A DNA stretch of 33,544 bases from Candidatus Competibacteraceae bacterium (GTDB lineage: Bacteria; Pseudomonadota; Gammaproteobacteria; Competibacterales; Competibacteraceae): NCBI GenBank assembly GCA_007695245.1, contig REEE01000212.1, positions 1 to 33,544 of the forward strand, read 5' to 3'. The translations under genes were made by a program, and so were the position numbers. Below, one piece after another: positions 24,904 to 33,544 of the stretch (within the stretch, counting starts at the first letter, position 1; the number at the start of each line of letters is the position of its first letter). The notes under the pieces were generated by a model that was given only the letters and a program-made list of their open reading frames with translations, did not search any database and had not been told where the DNA came from.

Positions 24904-27189
24904 ATGAAATTGCCTCGCCGTTTGTTGGTTTTGCTGGGCCTGCTGGCCATTGTTTCCGGGGCGGGTGCCGCCGGGTTTGTGGTGCGAGACATCCAGGTCG
25001 ATGGCCTGCAACGCATCTCCGCCGGCACCGTGTTCAATTACCTCCCCGTGCAGGTGGGATCCTCGGTCTCGGAGCGGGATTATCCGGAGATCGTCCGCGC
25101 GCTGTTCAGGACCGGTTTCTTTACCGATGTCCATCTGGAGCGCAAGGGCGACGTGCTGGTGGTCACCGTGGTCGAGCGACCGGCCATCTCCGAGATCACC
25201 ATCACCGGCAACCGGGATATCAGCACCGACGATCTCAAGAAAGTCTTGACCGAAGTCGGTCTGGCGGAGGGTCGGGTTTTCGATCGGGCTTTACTCGACC
25301 GGGTCGAGCAGGAGTTGTTGCAACAGTATTTCAGCCGTGGGCGGTACGCCGTGCAAATCGACACCCAGGTGCGTCCGCTGGAGCGCAACCGGGTCGCGAT
25401 CGCGTTCGATATCTCCGAAGGCGCGGTGGCCAGCATCAGCCGGATCAATATCGTCGGCAATCGGGCTTTCTCCGACCGAGAACTGCTGCGTCAGTTGCAA
25501 TCGTCCACCACGGGCTGGTTTTCCTTCTTCACCAAGGACGACCAGTACTCCAAGCAGAAACTGGCGGCGGATATCGAAACCCTGCGCTCGTTCTATCTGG
25601 ATCGGGGTTTTCTGCAGTTCAATGTCGAGTCCACCCAGGTATCCATCACCCCGGACAAGCGGGATGTCTACATCACCCTCAACATCGTCGAGGGCGAACC
25701 CTTCATCCTGGGCGATATTCAGTTGACCGGGGATTTCGGCGTGGTCCCGGAGGCCGAATTGCGACCGTTGATCACCGTCGAGTCCGGCGATACCTTCTCC
25801 CGCGCCCGTCTGACCGAGGTGGCCCAAGCGCTGGGCGAGCGTTTGGGCGAAGAGGGTTACGCCTTCGCCAACATCAATACCGTGCCGCAGGTGGATGAGG
25901 CGAACAACCGGGTGGACTTGACGTTCGTGGTGGACCCCGGTCGCCGGGTTTACGTGCGGCGCATCAATTTTCAGGGCAACACCAAAACCCAGGACGAGGT
26001 GCTGCGCCGAGAGATGCGCCAGTCGGAAGGGGGATGGTTCTCGACCAAGGACATCGAACGTTCCAAGGTCCGCTTGCAGCGTCTGGATTACCTGGAAAGC
26101 GTCAATATCGAAACGCCGGCCGTGCCCGGCGCCAGCGACCAAGTGGACGCCAACTTCACCGTGGTCGAGCGACCCTCGGGCAGCGTGATGTTCGGCGTCG
26201 GCTACGGTCAGGAATCCGGTATCCTGTTGAACGCCAGCCTGACCCAGAATAATTTTCTCGGGACCGGCAACCAGTTCAACGTGATCCTCAACAACAGCGG
26301 CATCGGCCAGAACTACAGCATTTTCTATAATAACCCCTACCACACCATCGACGGGGTCAGCCGGGGGTTCCGGGTCTTTTTTCGCGAGATCGACAGCGCC
26401 GAGGCCAACACCGCTGATTTCATCCTGAACAGCTACGGCGCCCAAGTCATTTATGGGTTTCCGTTGAACGAGTTCGACACGTTGCGGTTGAGTCCCGGCT
26501 TCGAACACATCTGGATCGATACGACCCGTAATACCCCCTTCGAGATCCTTGATGAGATCGAGCGCAACGGGGACACCTTCGACCAGTTCAAGCTGGAGGC
26601 GAGCTGGGCGCGCGATAGCCGTAACCGAGCCTTTTTCCCGACCAGCGGCGGCCTGAATCAGATTTCCGCGGAGATCGCCATCCCCGGCAGCGACGCGGAA
26701 TTCTACAAACTGAACTACCGGACCATCGCCTATTTTCCGCTGAATCGCTGGTTGACCGGGTCGGCGGGTGGCGACATCGGCTACGGTGACGGGTACGGCG
26801 GCACCGGCGACCTGCCGTTTTTCGAGAACTTCTACGCCGGCGGGCTGCGCTCGGTGCGCGGATATCGGGCCAACACCCTGGGACCCCGCTACAGCAACGA
26901 TCAACCCAGCGGCGGCGCGTTTAAAACCACCGCCACCGCCCAGTTGATCCTGCCGGTGCCGTTTATGGATCGATCCGAAAACATTCGGCTGGCCACCTTT
27001 TTTGATATTGGTAATGTGTTTTCGGATGTTGATGATTTCGACTTTGGTGAATTGCGTTACTCCGTCGGGGTTTCCGGATTATGGCTGTCGCCGCTCGGCC
27101 CTATCGTGTTGAGCCTCGCCGCCCCGCTCAACGATAAATCCGGCGATGAAACGCAATTCTTCCAGTTTTCCTTTGGGGTGCCCTTTTAA
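24904..27189 (+). CDS. bamA: Outer membrane protein assembly factor BamA
   Basis: BamA is the essential core of the machinery that inserts beta-barrel proteins in the outer membrane. A signal peptide ends near GAGA (about residue 20); the mature protein begins with POTRA 1 (FVVRDIQVDGLQRISAGTV). Five POTRA domains occupy about 22-420, followed by a 16-strand barrel. The conserved loop motif VRGYRANTLGPR and the terminal aromatic residue (FSFGVPF) required for outer-membrane targeting are present. The length of 761 residues is slightly below the E. coli protein. The Shine-Dalgarno before ATG 24904 is weak. Confidence 0.98.
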   Translation: MKLPRRLLVLLGLLAIVSGAGAAGFVVRDIQVDGLQRISAGTVFNYLPVQVGSSVSERDYPEIVRALFRTGFFTDVHLERKGDVLVVTVVERPAISEITITGNRDISTDDLKKVLTEVGLAEGRVFDRALLDRVEQELLQQYFSRGRYAVQIDTQVRPLERNRVAIAFDISEGAVASISRINIVGNRAFSDRELLRQLQSSTTGWFSFFTKDDQYSKQKLAADIETLRSFYLDRGFLQFNVESTQVSITPDKRDVYITLNIVEGEPFILGDIQLTGDFGVVPEAELRPLITVESGDTFSRARLTEVAQALGERLGEEGYAFANINTVPQVDEANNRVDLTFVVDPGRRVYVRRINFQGNTKTQDEVLRREMRQSEGGWFSTKDIERSKVRLQRLDYLESVNIETPAVPGASDQVDANFTVVERPSGSVMFGVGYGQESGILLNASLTQNNFLGTGNQFNVILNNSGIGQNYSIFYNNPYHTIDGVSRGFRVFFREIDSAEANTADFILNSYGAQVIYGFPLNEFDTLRLSPGFEHIWIDTTRNTPFEILDEIERNGDTFDQFKLEASWARDSRNRAFFPTSGGLNQISAEIAIPGSDAEFYKLNYRTIAYFPLNRWLTGSAGGDIGYGDGYGGTGDLPFFENFYAGGLRSVRGYRANTLGPRYSNDQPSGGAFKTTATAQLILPVPFMDRSENIRLATFFDIGNVFSDVDDFDFGELRYSVGVSGLWLSPLGPIVLSLAAPLNDKSGDETQFFQFSFGVPF

Positions 27190-27245
27190 GGGGATTCCGG
27201 ATCCTGAGGCTGGTTTTTTTAGGTGATTCTCCGTGGAGGTTTTGG

Positions 27246-27758
27246 GTGAAACTCATGCGTAAGTTGTTCGTTGCACTGGTTCTGGCCTTGTCGCTTTCCC
27301 TGGCGCACGCGCAGTCCGACATGAAGATCGGCTTCGTCAGCATCGCCAAGATTCTTAATAGCGCGCCGCAGGCCGACGCGGCCAGCAAGCGGCTCGAACG
27401 GGAGTTCGAGCCTCGGCAGCGCGGGTTGGTCGCAGCACAGAATTCCTTGCGCCGACTGGAAGAACGCCTGGCCAAGGATGGCGCGGTGATGGGCGACAGC
27501 CAACGTCGGAGTCTGGAAAGCGATATCCGCAACCAGGCCCGGGAATTGAAGCGGACCAGCGATGAATTCCGGGAAGATTTCAACCTGCGCCGCAACGAGG
27601 AACTCGGACGGTTCCAGAAACAGGTGCTGGACGTCATCAATAGTGTCGCCAGGGAAGAGGGCTTCGATCTGGTGGTCAACGACGGCGCGACCCTATACGC
27701 CAGTTCGCGCGTGGATGTCACCGATAAGGTTCTCAGGCGTCTGACGACCTCCCGGTAA
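27246..27758 (+). CDS. skp: Periplasmic chaperone Skp/OmpH
   Basis: Skp holds unfolded outer-membrane proteins on their way to BamA. The 170 residues have a signal peptide ([22 protein letters not shown], cleavage after AHA), the strand segment [12 protein letters not shown] and then long charged helices forming the jellyfish-like tentacles (about 45-130), ending with [25 protein letters not shown] chose GTG 27246 because GGAGG lies 6 bases upstream; ATG 27255 would be 15 bases away. It lies between bamA and lpxD in the usual order. Confidence 0.95.
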   Translation: MKLMRKLFVALVLALSLSLAHAQSDMKIGFVSIAKILNSAPQADAASKRLEREFEPRQRGLVAAQNSLRRLEERLAKDGAVMGDSQRRSLESDIRNQARELKRTSDEFREDFNLRRNEELGRFQKQVLDVINSVAREEGFDLVVNDGATLYASSRVDVTDKVLRRLTTSR

Positions 27759-27763
27759 CCGCA

Positions 27764-28798
27764 ATGATCACGCTGGGCGAGGTCGCCACGACGGCGGGTG
27801 CCAGCCTGCGAGGAGGCGACGCCGCAACGGTCATCACCGGGGTGGCACCGTTACCGAGCGCGGAGTCCGGACAACTCACTTTTCTCATTAACCCTCGTTA
27901 TCGCCGGTTTCTGTCGGTCACCCGCGCGGCCGCCGTGATCCTGTCGCCGAAAGACGCCGAGGGGTGTCCGATTCCGGCGGTGGTGGCCGCCAACCCGCAC
28001 GTCGCCTACGCCCGAGCCGCGAGTCTGTTCGAGCCGCCGATCACCGCGGCGCGCGGGGGCATCCATCCCACAGCCTGGGTCAGTCCCACCGCCCAGATCG
28101 CCGCCGATGCCTGGATCGGTCCCCATTGCACGGTGGAGGCGGGTGCGGTCATTGCGTCTGGCGCGTTCGTCGGACCCGGTTGCGTCATCGGCGAACAGGC
28201 TATTGTCGGCCCCGCCACCCGATTGGTGGCGCGCGTGACCGTGTGTCACCGGACGCGACTCGGAAGCCGGGTGCTGGTCCATCCGGGGGCGGTGATCGGC
28301 AGCGACGGATTCGGCCTGGCCTTGGAGCGCGGCGGACGCTGGCTCAAGGTTCCGCAACTCGGCGGTGTCTTGGTCGGCGACGACGTGGAAATCGGTGCCA
28401 ATACCACCATCGACCGCGGCGCTCTGGAAGATACCGTGATCGAAGAGGGGGTCAAGCTGGATAACCTGGTGCAGATCGCGCACAACGTGCGGATCGGTGC
28501 CCACAGCGCCCTGGCCGGCTGCGTCGGCATCGCCGGCAGCGCCCGGATCGGCCAGCATTGCCTGTTGGGCGGTGGAGTCGGGATCGCCGGACATCTGGAG
28601 ATCGCCGATCACGTGCGCATCACCGGCATGTCGCTGGTGACCCAATCCATCACTGAACCCGGCGTTTATTCCTCGGGGCTGGCGGTGGAGCCGAATCGGC
28701 TCTGGAATAAAATCAGTGCGCGCCTGCGCCGGCTGGACGAGATGTTCCGGCGCCTGGCGACTCTGGAGAAAAAAATCGGCCGCGATAGCGCCACTTGA
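27764..28798 (+). CDS. lpxD: UDP-3-O-(3-hydroxyacyl)glucosamine N-acyltransferase
   Basis: LpxD adds the second 3-hydroxyacyl chain in lipid A synthesis. The N-terminal uridine-binding domain ([23 protein letters not shown]) is followed by left-handed beta-helix hexapeptide repeats (about 100-300) with [21 protein letters not shown], which contains the catalytic-region His, and a C-terminal helix. The length of 344 residues is normal. It begins 5 bases after skp. Confidence 0.97.
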   Translation: MITLGEVATTAGASLRGGDAATVITGVAPLPSAESGQLTFLINPRYRRFLSVTRAAAVILSPKDAEGCPIPAVVAANPHVAYARAASLFEPPITAARGGIHPTAWVSPTAQIAADAWIGPHCTVEAGAVIASGAFVGPGCVIGEQAIVGPATRLVARVTVCHRTRLGSRVLVHPGAVIGSDGFGLALERGGRWLKVPQLGGVLVGDDVEIGANTTIDRGALEDTVIEEGVKLDNLVQIAHNVRIGAHSALAGCVGIAGSARIGQHCLLGGGVGIAGHLEIADHVRITGMSLVTQSITEPGVYSSGLAVEPNRLWNKISARLRRLDEMFRRLATLEKKIGRDSAT

Positions 28799-28810
28799 GA
28801 GGGTAAAGTT

Positions 28811-29260
28811 TTGGAATCGATGGATGTTCAGGAGATTTTGGAGTACCTGCCGCACCGTTATCCATTTTTGCTGGTCGACCGGGTCCTGGCGTTCGAATCC
28901 GGGCAATCGCTGACGGGCCTCAAGAATGTCAGCTACAACGAACCCTTTTTCACCGGACATTTCCCGCAACGACCGATCATGCCCGGGGTGCTGATTCTGG
29001 AGGCGCTGGCCCAGGCGACCGGCATCCTGGCGTTTAAGAGCGAGGGCGAGCGACCCGACCATCGTTCCATGTATTACCTGGTAGGCGTCGATAACGCCCG
29101 TTTCAAACGGCCGGTCGAGCCGGGCGATCAGTTGATTCTGGAGGTGCGGTTGGACCGCATCAAGCGCGGGATCGGCAAGTTTTTCGGCGAAGCGAAGGTA
29201 GACGGCCAACTGGTGGCGACCGCCGAGTTGATGTGCGCCCGGCGGGACATCGACCGGTGA
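28811..29260 (+). CDS. fabZ: 3-hydroxyacyl-ACP dehydratase FabZ
   Basis: FabZ dehydrates 3-hydroxyacyl-ACP in fatty acid synthesis and competes with LpxA/LpxD for the hydroxyacyl precursor. The motifs are [13 protein letters not shown], the catalytic [19 protein letters not shown] (His and Glu) and [11 protein letters not shown]. The start is most likely TTG 28811, with GAGGG 7 bases upstream; ATG 28820 would be 16 bases away. E. coli fabZ also starts with TTG, to my knowledge. The stop overlaps the lpxA start in a GTGA. Confidence 0.96.
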   Translation: MESMDVQEILEYLPHRYPFLLVDRVLAFESGQSLTGLKNVSYNEPFFTGHFPQRPIMPGVLILEALAQATGILAFKSEGERPDHRSMYYLVGVDNARFKRPVEPGDQLILEVRLDRIKRGIGKFFGEAKVDGQLVATAELMCARRDIDR

Positions 29261-30030
29261 TCGATCCGCGCGCCGTGGTGGACCCATCGGCCCGGTTGGC
29301 GGTGGATGTGACGGTCGGACCCTTTTCGATCATCGGTCCGGAGGTAGAGATCGACGCAGGCACCTGGATCGGCCCGCATGCGGTGATCCAAGGACCCACC
29401 CGGATCGGCCGCGACAACCGCATCTATCAGTTCACTTCGCTGGGCGAAGCTCCCCAGGACAAGAAGTATGGCGGCGAGCCGACCCGTTTGGAAATCGGCG
29501 ATCGCAACACCATCCGGGAGTTTGTCACCATCAATCGCGGGACGATGCAGGATGCCGGCGTCACTCGGTTGGGCGACGACAACTGGATCATGGCCTACGT
29601 CCATATCGCCCACGACTGTCGGGTCGGCGACCGCACCATCTTCGCTAATGGGGCGTCGCTGGCCGGCCACGTGCAGGTTGAGGACGATGTGGTGCTGGGC
29701 GGTTTTGCCCTAGTCTATCAGTTCACCCGTCTGGGGATGCATAGCTTCTGTGGATTTGCCTGTGGGGTCCATCGCGACGTGCCGCCTTATGTGACCGTGG
29801 CCGGCTACCGCGCCGAGCCCTATGGCATCAATGCCGAAGGGTTGCGCCGCCGGGGATTCAGCGACGACGAGATTCAGGCGATCCGCCGTGCCTACAAGGT
29901 GATCTACCGCGCCAATCTGCGGCTGGAAGAAGCGACGGACAAGGTCCGGGAGATGACCGAGGAATATCCCCGCTTGCAAATTCTCGCCGATTTCCTGGCG
30001 GCACCCTCCCGCAACGGGATCGTGCGCTAG
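29257..30030 (+). CDS. lpxA: Acyl-ACP--UDP-N-acetylglucosamine O-acyltransferase
   Basis: LpxA performs the first step of lipid A synthesis. It is a hexapeptide-repeat beta-helix protein (about 1-190) with [23 protein letters not shown], containing the catalytic His region, and a helical C-terminal domain ([23 protein letters not shown]). I chose GTG 29257 (family start [11 protein letters not shown]), in a 4-base GTGA overlap with fabZ; another GTG at 29233 would add eight residues. The 257 residues match the usual length. Confidence 0.96.
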   Translation: MIDPRAVVDPSARLAVDVTVGPFSIIGPEVEIDAGTWIGPHAVIQGPTRIGRDNRIYQFTSLGEAPQDKKYGGEPTRLEIGDRNTIREFVTINRGTMQDAGVTRLGDDNWIMAYVHIAHDCRVGDRTIFANGASLAGHVQVEDDVVLGGFALVYQFTRLGMHSFCGFACGVHRDVPPYVTVAGYRAEPYGINAEGLRRRGFSDDEIQAIRRAYKVIYRANLRLEEATDKVREMTEEYPRLQILADFLAAPSRNGIVR

Positions 30031-30043
30031 AGCCGCGCCGGTC

Positions 30044-31186
30044 ATGCACATCGCCATGGTCGCCGGCGAGCTGTCGGGCGACCTGCTGGGTGCCGGACTC
30101 ATCGCCGCGCTGCGGGACCGCTATCCGCACGCCCGCTTCAGCGGCATCGGTGGTCCGGAAATGCTCGCCCAAGGCTTTCAGACCGTGGCACCGTTGGAAC
30201 GGCTGGCGGTGATGGGTTTGGTGGAAGTGTTGCGTCACCTCCCTGAGCTGTTGCGGATTCGGCACCAACTTGATCGCCACTGGCTGGCCGACCCACCGCA
30301 AGTGTTCGTCGGCATCGACGCCCCGGATTTCAACCTGGGTCTGGAACGCCGGCTGCGCTCCCGTGGCGTTCCCACCGTGCATTACGTCAGCCCCTCGGTC
30401 TGGGCGTGGCGGCCGTGGCGAGTCCGCAAGATCGCCCGGGCGGTGAGTCTGATGCTGACGCTGCTGCCGTTCGAGGCGGCTTTTTACCGGGATCACGGGG
30501 TGCCGGTGCGGCATGTCGGTCATCCCCTGGCTGATACCATTCCCTTGCGTAGCGATCCACTATGGGCACGGCGATCTTTGAACCTGGAGTGGCCGGCGGA
30601 AGCGACGATCGTCGCCCTGCTGCCCGGCAGCCGGTTGGGCGAAGTCAGCCGACTGGGACCGGTGTTTCTGGAAACCGCGCGCTGGTTGCACGCGCGCCGC
30701 CCCGATCTACGGTTTCTGATTCCGGCGGCGACTCCCCGTTTGCACGAAGTCTTGACGGCGCTGCAAGATCAATATGCCCCGACGCTGCCGCTGACGCTGG
30801 TCCACGGGCATTCCCGCGCGGCGATAGCCGCCGCCGACGTGGTGTTGCTCGCCTCCGGAACCGCGACGCTGGAGGCGATGCTGCTCAAGCGGCCGATGGT
30901 GGTGGCGTATCGAGTGGCGCCGGTAACCGCCTGGCTGGCCCGGCGCTTGTTGCTTGTTTCCCATTTCGCCTTACCCAATCTGCTGGCGGGGCGCGAGTTG
31001 GTCCCGGAGTTTATTCAGGACGCGGCGACGGTGGCGAATCTGGGGCCAGCCGTGTTGCATTGGCTGGATGATGCCGAGGCCCGCGAGGCGCTGGTGGCGG
31101 AGTTTGACGCGCTGCATGTCCAACTGCGCCGCAACGCCAGCCAACAGGCCGCGGCGGCCATCGCGGAGTTGCTGGGGCCAGCCTGA
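30044..31186 (+). CDS. lpxB: Lipid-A-disaccharide synthase
   Basis: LpxB joins UDP-2,3-diacylglucosamine and lipid X at the inner membrane. Typical segments are the start IAMVAGELSGDLLGAGLI, GIGGPEM, FVGIDAPDFNLGLE, YVSPSVWAWRPWRVRKI, ALLPGSRLGEV and LLASGTATLEAMLLKRPMVVAYR. The length of 380 residues is normal. It is the last gene of the lipid A block: rnhB and dnaE, which follow in E. coli, are absent. Its stop is 7 bases from the end of the convergent DHp-like gene, with no terminator recognised between them. Confidence 0.97.
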   Translation: MHIAMVAGELSGDLLGAGLIAALRDRYPHARFSGIGGPEMLAQGFQTVAPLERLAVMGLVEVLRHLPELLRIRHQLDRHWLADPPQVFVGIDAPDFNLGLERRLRSRGVPTVHYVSPSVWAWRPWRVRKIARAVSLMLTLLPFEAAFYRDHGVPVRHVGHPLADTIPLRSDPLWARRSLNLEWPAEATIVALLPGSRLGEVSRLGPVFLETARWLHARRPDLRFLIPAATPRLHEVLTALQDQYAPTLPLTLVHGHSRAAIAAADVVLLASGTATLEAMLLKRPMVVAYRVAPVTAWLARRLLLVSHFALPNLLAGRELVPEFIQDAATVANLGPAVLHWLDDAEAREALVAEFDALHVQLRRNASQQAAAAIAELLGPA

Positions 31187-31193
31187 GATGCGT

Positions 31194-31634
31194 TCATCCT
31201 TCATCCTTCATTAAATCCTGGGGTTGGATGGTTTCGAGACGGTGTAAGATATTTTTCAGGGTACTCAGGCCGCTCAGCAGGCTTTGATTCAGGATTTTAT
31301 CGAGCAAAGAATCTGGCAACTTGACCTCCGCCGCTTGAATCTCGTCGAGCGTGGCGGACAATCTGATCGTGTATTGCTGCCAGCCCGTAGCCAGTTCCCG
31401 CAGTTGTTGGGCCGCCATATCAGGCGAGTTTAGGTCGATTTGATCGGGCAAATTCGCGCGCAACGCAACCGCTTCTTGACTGAGTTGGCGGCTGACTTCA
31501 TCCAACCGCTCGACCGAACCAACCAAGGGGCCGGGAACTTTATTTTTCAGAATCGCCCCGGCGCTCACCAAAACCGTCAGCGGCGTATTCAATTCGTGGA
31601 GCAGGGAATGCACGACTTGCGATGTGGTGGTCAT
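31194..31634 (-). CDS. Stand-alone histidine-kinase DHp-like (HisKA) protein without ATPase domain
   Basis: This 146-residue, probably cytoplasmic and highly helical protein contains a near-canonical phosphoacceptor H-box, SLLHELNTPLTVL, with His 13 as the candidate phosphorylation site. A second helical part follows (about 60-145: AAQQLRELATGWQQYTIRLSATLDEIQ and a Leu-rich end). None of the N, D/F or G boxes of a HATPase domain follow, and the frame ends in TAG or TGA-type closure at 31194, so it cannot autophosphorylate by itself. It could be a phosphotransfer protein, a dimerisation antagonist of a full kinase, or a degenerate kinase. GAGA precedes ATG 31634 closely. The neighbour upstream on the same strand is a 70-residue protein. 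Confidence 0.65.
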   Translation of the reverse strand: MTTTSQVVHSLLHELNTPLTVLVSAGAILKNKVPGPLVGSVERLDEVSRQLSQEAVALRANLPDQIDLNSPDMAAQQLRELATGWQQYTIRLSATLDEIQAAEVKLPDSLLDKILNQSLLSGLSTLKNILHRLETIQPQDLMKDEG

Positions 31635-31722
31635 GAGAGTTCTCGTACCGTGGCGGGGATCGCTTCAGGAAAACCAACGTATGATTTTCGGCTTGTGGTT
31701 TGCCGGGTGCCGCCGGCTGGCT

Positions 31723-31935
31723 TCAGGGATCGGAGGCCTCGACGATCGAGACCCGCGTCTCGGATTCGGGGCGGTGTTCGCGCACCCACGCCAGTCCGGC
31801 GGCGACCGCCGCCTCGGCGCTGGGATAGTAGGCCATTTGTTCGAGCAATTGCCCCTGGTCCATCAGCATCACCACATAGGGTTTCTCCAGGTTAGCGTTA
31901 CAGGAAAAGCGACTGACTTCCAGGGTCAATGCCAT
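31723..31935 (-). CDS. Small conserved-looking protein of unknown function
   Basis: The 70-residue product (start MALTLEVSRFSCNANLEKPY, then VVMLMDQGQLLEQMAYYPSAEAAVAAGLAWV) has no signal or membrane segment and looks like a small alpha/beta fold: two strands followed by a helix rich in Ala and Glu. I do not recognise a family. The gene is credible because ATG 31935 has GGAGG 9 bases upstream and the composition is protein-like. It is 88 bases upstream of the DHp-like gene on the same strand, possibly cotranscribed, and divergent from the sirtuin gene with a 146-base gap in which I see no clear promoter. Confidence 0.6.
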   Translation of the reverse strand: MALTLEVSRFSCNANLEKPYVVMLMDQGQLLEQMAYYPSAEAAVAAGLAWVREHRPESETRVSIVEASDP

Positions 31936-32081
31936 GACGATTAACCTCCACTCCAGGATGGTTACGAACCTGTCGAAGGTCGACGCCCGCGTGGATCATG
32001 GCGGCATGATGGCGGCGGGCGCGGCCTTCGAGCCGAATAATCAGTAAATATTAGCCATTCCGATCCGATTGTGCCCAACTT

Positions 32082-32972
32082 ATGCCTGTTTCCGCCCGCC
32101 ACGCCCCCCCTCTCGATCCTCTGGATGCGCTGACCGCTTGGGTCGAACGCCACCCGCGCCTGTTCGTGCTGACCGGCGCTGGGTGCAGCACCGATTCGGG
32201 CATTCCGGATTACCGGGACCGCAACGGCGACTGGAAGCATCGCCAGCCTGTGCGCTACCAGGACTTCGTCGGCAGCACACGAACCCGCCAGCGGTACTGG
32301 GCGCGCAGTCTGCTCGGCTGGCCGGCCTTCGCCCGCGCCCGGCCCAACGCGACTCATGCGGCGCTGGCTCAACTGGAAGCGGCCGGCTTCGTCCATCAAC
32401 TGGTCACCCAGAACGTGGATGGCCTGCATCAGCAAGCCGGCAGCCGGCGGGTGATCGATCTGCACGGCCGTCTCGACCGGATCGTCTGCCTGGATTGTGG
32501 AACACGCGGAACGCGAGCGGCGCTGCAAGACGCGCTGAAGAAAAATAACCCGGCCTTCGCGACGCTGGCGGCGACGGTGGGTCCGGACGGTGACGCCGCC
32601 CTGGACGACGTGGATTTCAGCGGCTTCCGGATTCCCCATTGTCCGCGCTGCGGCGGGATGTTGAAACCCGCCGTGGTGTTCTTCGGGGAAACCGTGCCGA
32701 AACCCCGGGTCGAACGCGCCCGCCAGCGGCTGGCGGAAGCCGACGCGCTGCTGGTGATCGGTTCCTCGCTGATGGTGTTTTCCGGCTACCGCTTCTGTCG
32801 CTGGGCCGCCGCCCGAGGCCAGCCGGTCGCCGCCATCAACCTGGGTCGCACCCGCGCCGACGGCGAACTGGCGTTGAAGGTGAGCCAGCCCTGCGCGTCA
32901 GCGCTCAACGGCCTGCTGGAGCGGTTGCGCGTCGTTCCACCCGCTATCGACCCAGATCCAGCCGTCCCATGA
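32082..32972 (+). CDS. Sir2-family NAD-dependent protein deacylase, class II-like
   Basis: This sirtuin would use NAD+ to remove acyl groups from lysines (or perform related ADP-ribosyl chemistry). The NAD site is LTGAGCSTDSGIPDYRD (about 30-46), a form typical of SIRT4-like class II sirtuins. TQNVDGLHQQAG and the catalytic His in DLHGRLDRIVC follow. Zinc is held by CLDC and CPRC pairs; PAVVFFGETVP and IGSSLMVFSGYR complete the Rossmann part. The 296 residues form a stand-alone enzyme with no added effector domain, unlike defence-associated SIR2 proteins. The ATG at 32082 has little Shine-Dalgarno. A C5 methyltransferase follows after 139 bases, so a metabolic role is likelier, though context leaves defence open. 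Confidence 0.9.
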   Translation: MPVSARHAPPLDPLDALTAWVERHPRLFVLTGAGCSTDSGIPDYRDRNGDWKHRQPVRYQDFVGSTRTRQRYWARSLLGWPAFARARPNATHAALAQLEAAGFVHQLVTQNVDGLHQQAGSRRVIDLHGRLDRIVCLDCGTRGTRAALQDALKKNNPAFATLAATVGPDGDAALDDVDFSGFRIPHCPRCGGMLKPAVVFFGETVPKPRVERARQRLAEADALLVIGSSLMVFSGYRFCRWAAARGQPVAAINLGRTRADGELALKVSQPCASALNGLLERLRVVPPAIDPDPAVP

Positions 32973-33111
32973 CGCGCATGTCACCATCCGCCGTCGGCAG
33001 CACGGTAGAAACCATGACCAAGCACATCGACGGCGGGTCTGATAACCTATTTTCCGCTATCCATACAGTCTACCCGATGCCACCGCGTTCAACGCGCGAG
33101 GAACCCACCGA

Positions 33112-33544
33112 ATGACGCTCTCCAGACCCCTCGGTATCGACCTGTTCGCGGGCGCGGGCGGATTATCGCTCGGCTTCGAGCAGGCCGGCTTCGACGTGGC
33201 GGCGGCGGTCGAGATCGATCCGATTCACTGCGCGGTTCACGACTTCAATTTTCCCCACTCGACCGCAATTTGCGCCAGCGTCGTCGACCTGACCGGGACC
33301 ACCATCCGCCGCCGGGCGGGCATCGGCGACCGGGAGATCGCTGTGGTGTTCGGCGGCGCGCCCTGTCAGGGCTTTTCGCTGATCGGCAAGCGGGCGCTGG
33401 ACGATCCCCGCAACCAGCTCGTGTTCCACTACGTCCGCCTCGTCCGCGAACTCCAGCCGAACTATTGCGTCTTCGAGAACGTTCCAGGGTTGACGGTCGG
33501 CTCGCACCAGCGGTTCCTGCACGAAGTGATCGAAGCGTTTCAGG
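33112..33544 (+). CDS. DNA (cytosine-5-)-methyltransferase, N-terminal part (runs off the window)
   Basis: The first 144 codons contain C5-methyltransferase motif I DLFAGAGGLSLGFEQAGF (S-adenosylmethionine site), motif II region VEIDP, motif IV FGGAPCQGFS with catalytic Cys 85, and motif VI FENVPGL. ATG 33112 has GAGGA 9 bases upstream. The target-recognition domain, motifs VIII-X and any partner endonuclease are beyond the right edge, so it cannot be said whether this is an orphan or part of a restriction-modification system. The 139-base gap to the sirtuin gene holds no recognised feature. Confidence 0.93.
   Translation, partial: MTLSRPLGIDLFAGAGGLSLGFEQAGFDVAAAVEIDPIHCAVHDFNFPHSTAICASVVDLTGTTIRRRAGIGDREIAVVFGGAPCQGFSLIGKRALDDPRNQLVFHYVRLVRELQPNYCVFENVPGLTVGSHQRFLHEVIEAFQ

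Noticed and set aside
25291-26904. 537-codon open frame opposite bamA
   Set aside because: Antisense shadow caused by codon bias; bamA shows all family features and the antisense product resembles nothing.
32639-33115. 158-codon open frame overlapping the sirtuin and methyltransferase start
   Set aside because: It lies mostly in another frame of the sirtuin gene, is Arg-rich without family resemblance and overlaps the methyltransferase ATG.

Overview
The window looks like a chromosomal segment of a GC-rich gammaproteobacterium. The main evidence is the map / rpsB-tsf-pyrH-frr-uppS-cdsA-dxr-rseP-bamA-skp-lpxD-fabZ-lpxA-lpxB block, with glnD behind map, in the order known from Gammaproteobacteria. 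The Lpx genes, BamA, Skp and a YcbB-type L,D-transpeptidase all indicate a Gram-negative envelope. I cannot name the genus. The protein flavour would fit an environmental Chromatiales or Competibacteraceae-like lineage, which is inference only. No rRNA, tRNA, CRISPR array or insertion sequence was seen.

Layout. 1-296: end of a Uma2-type protein with a 14-residue repeat coiled coil. 321-4245 (minus): an FbpABC-type iron(III) ABC importer, with a sigma70-like promoter overlapped by a Fur-box-like sequence at 4342-4371. 4326-4586: the 5' stump of an FlK-type thioesterase gene, broken off where the fbp promoter region begins. 4559-7461 (minus): truA and a large L,D-transpeptidase, separated by an uninterrupted 49-base purine tract. 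7581-8724 (minus): three consecutive small related genes of DUF2173 type. 9008-12624 (plus): a three-domain lipoprotein (MliC + COG3650 + META) and the helicase HrpB. 12688-17203 (minus): galU, glnD, map. 17330-31186 (plus): the translation, isoprenoid, envelope and lipid A block, nearly gap-free with several 1-8 base overlaps or near-overlaps. 31194-31935 (minus): a stand-alone histidine-phosphoacceptor (DHp-like) protein and a 70-residue protein of unknown function. 32082 to the end (plus): a class II-like sirtuin and the first 144 codons of a C5-cytosine DNA methyltransferase that runs off the window.

How the genes fit together. The 17.5-31.2 kb block links ribosome function (S2, EF-Ts, RRF), UMP kinase, undecaprenyl diphosphate and CDP-diacylglycerol synthesis, the MEP pathway (Dxr), sigma-E signalling (RseP), outer-membrane protein assembly (BamA, Skp) and the first lipid A steps (LpxD, FabZ, LpxA, LpxB). 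The L,D-transpeptidase, the lysozyme-inhibitor-like lipoprotein and GalU add further envelope functions. GlnD is the nitrogen sensor. The parts that are not housekeeping are the DUF2173 triplet, the solo DHp protein with its small neighbour, the thioesterase stump, and the sirtuin/methyltransferase edge. The DUF2173 triplet is my best candidate for an undescribed system, followed by the solo DHp pair.
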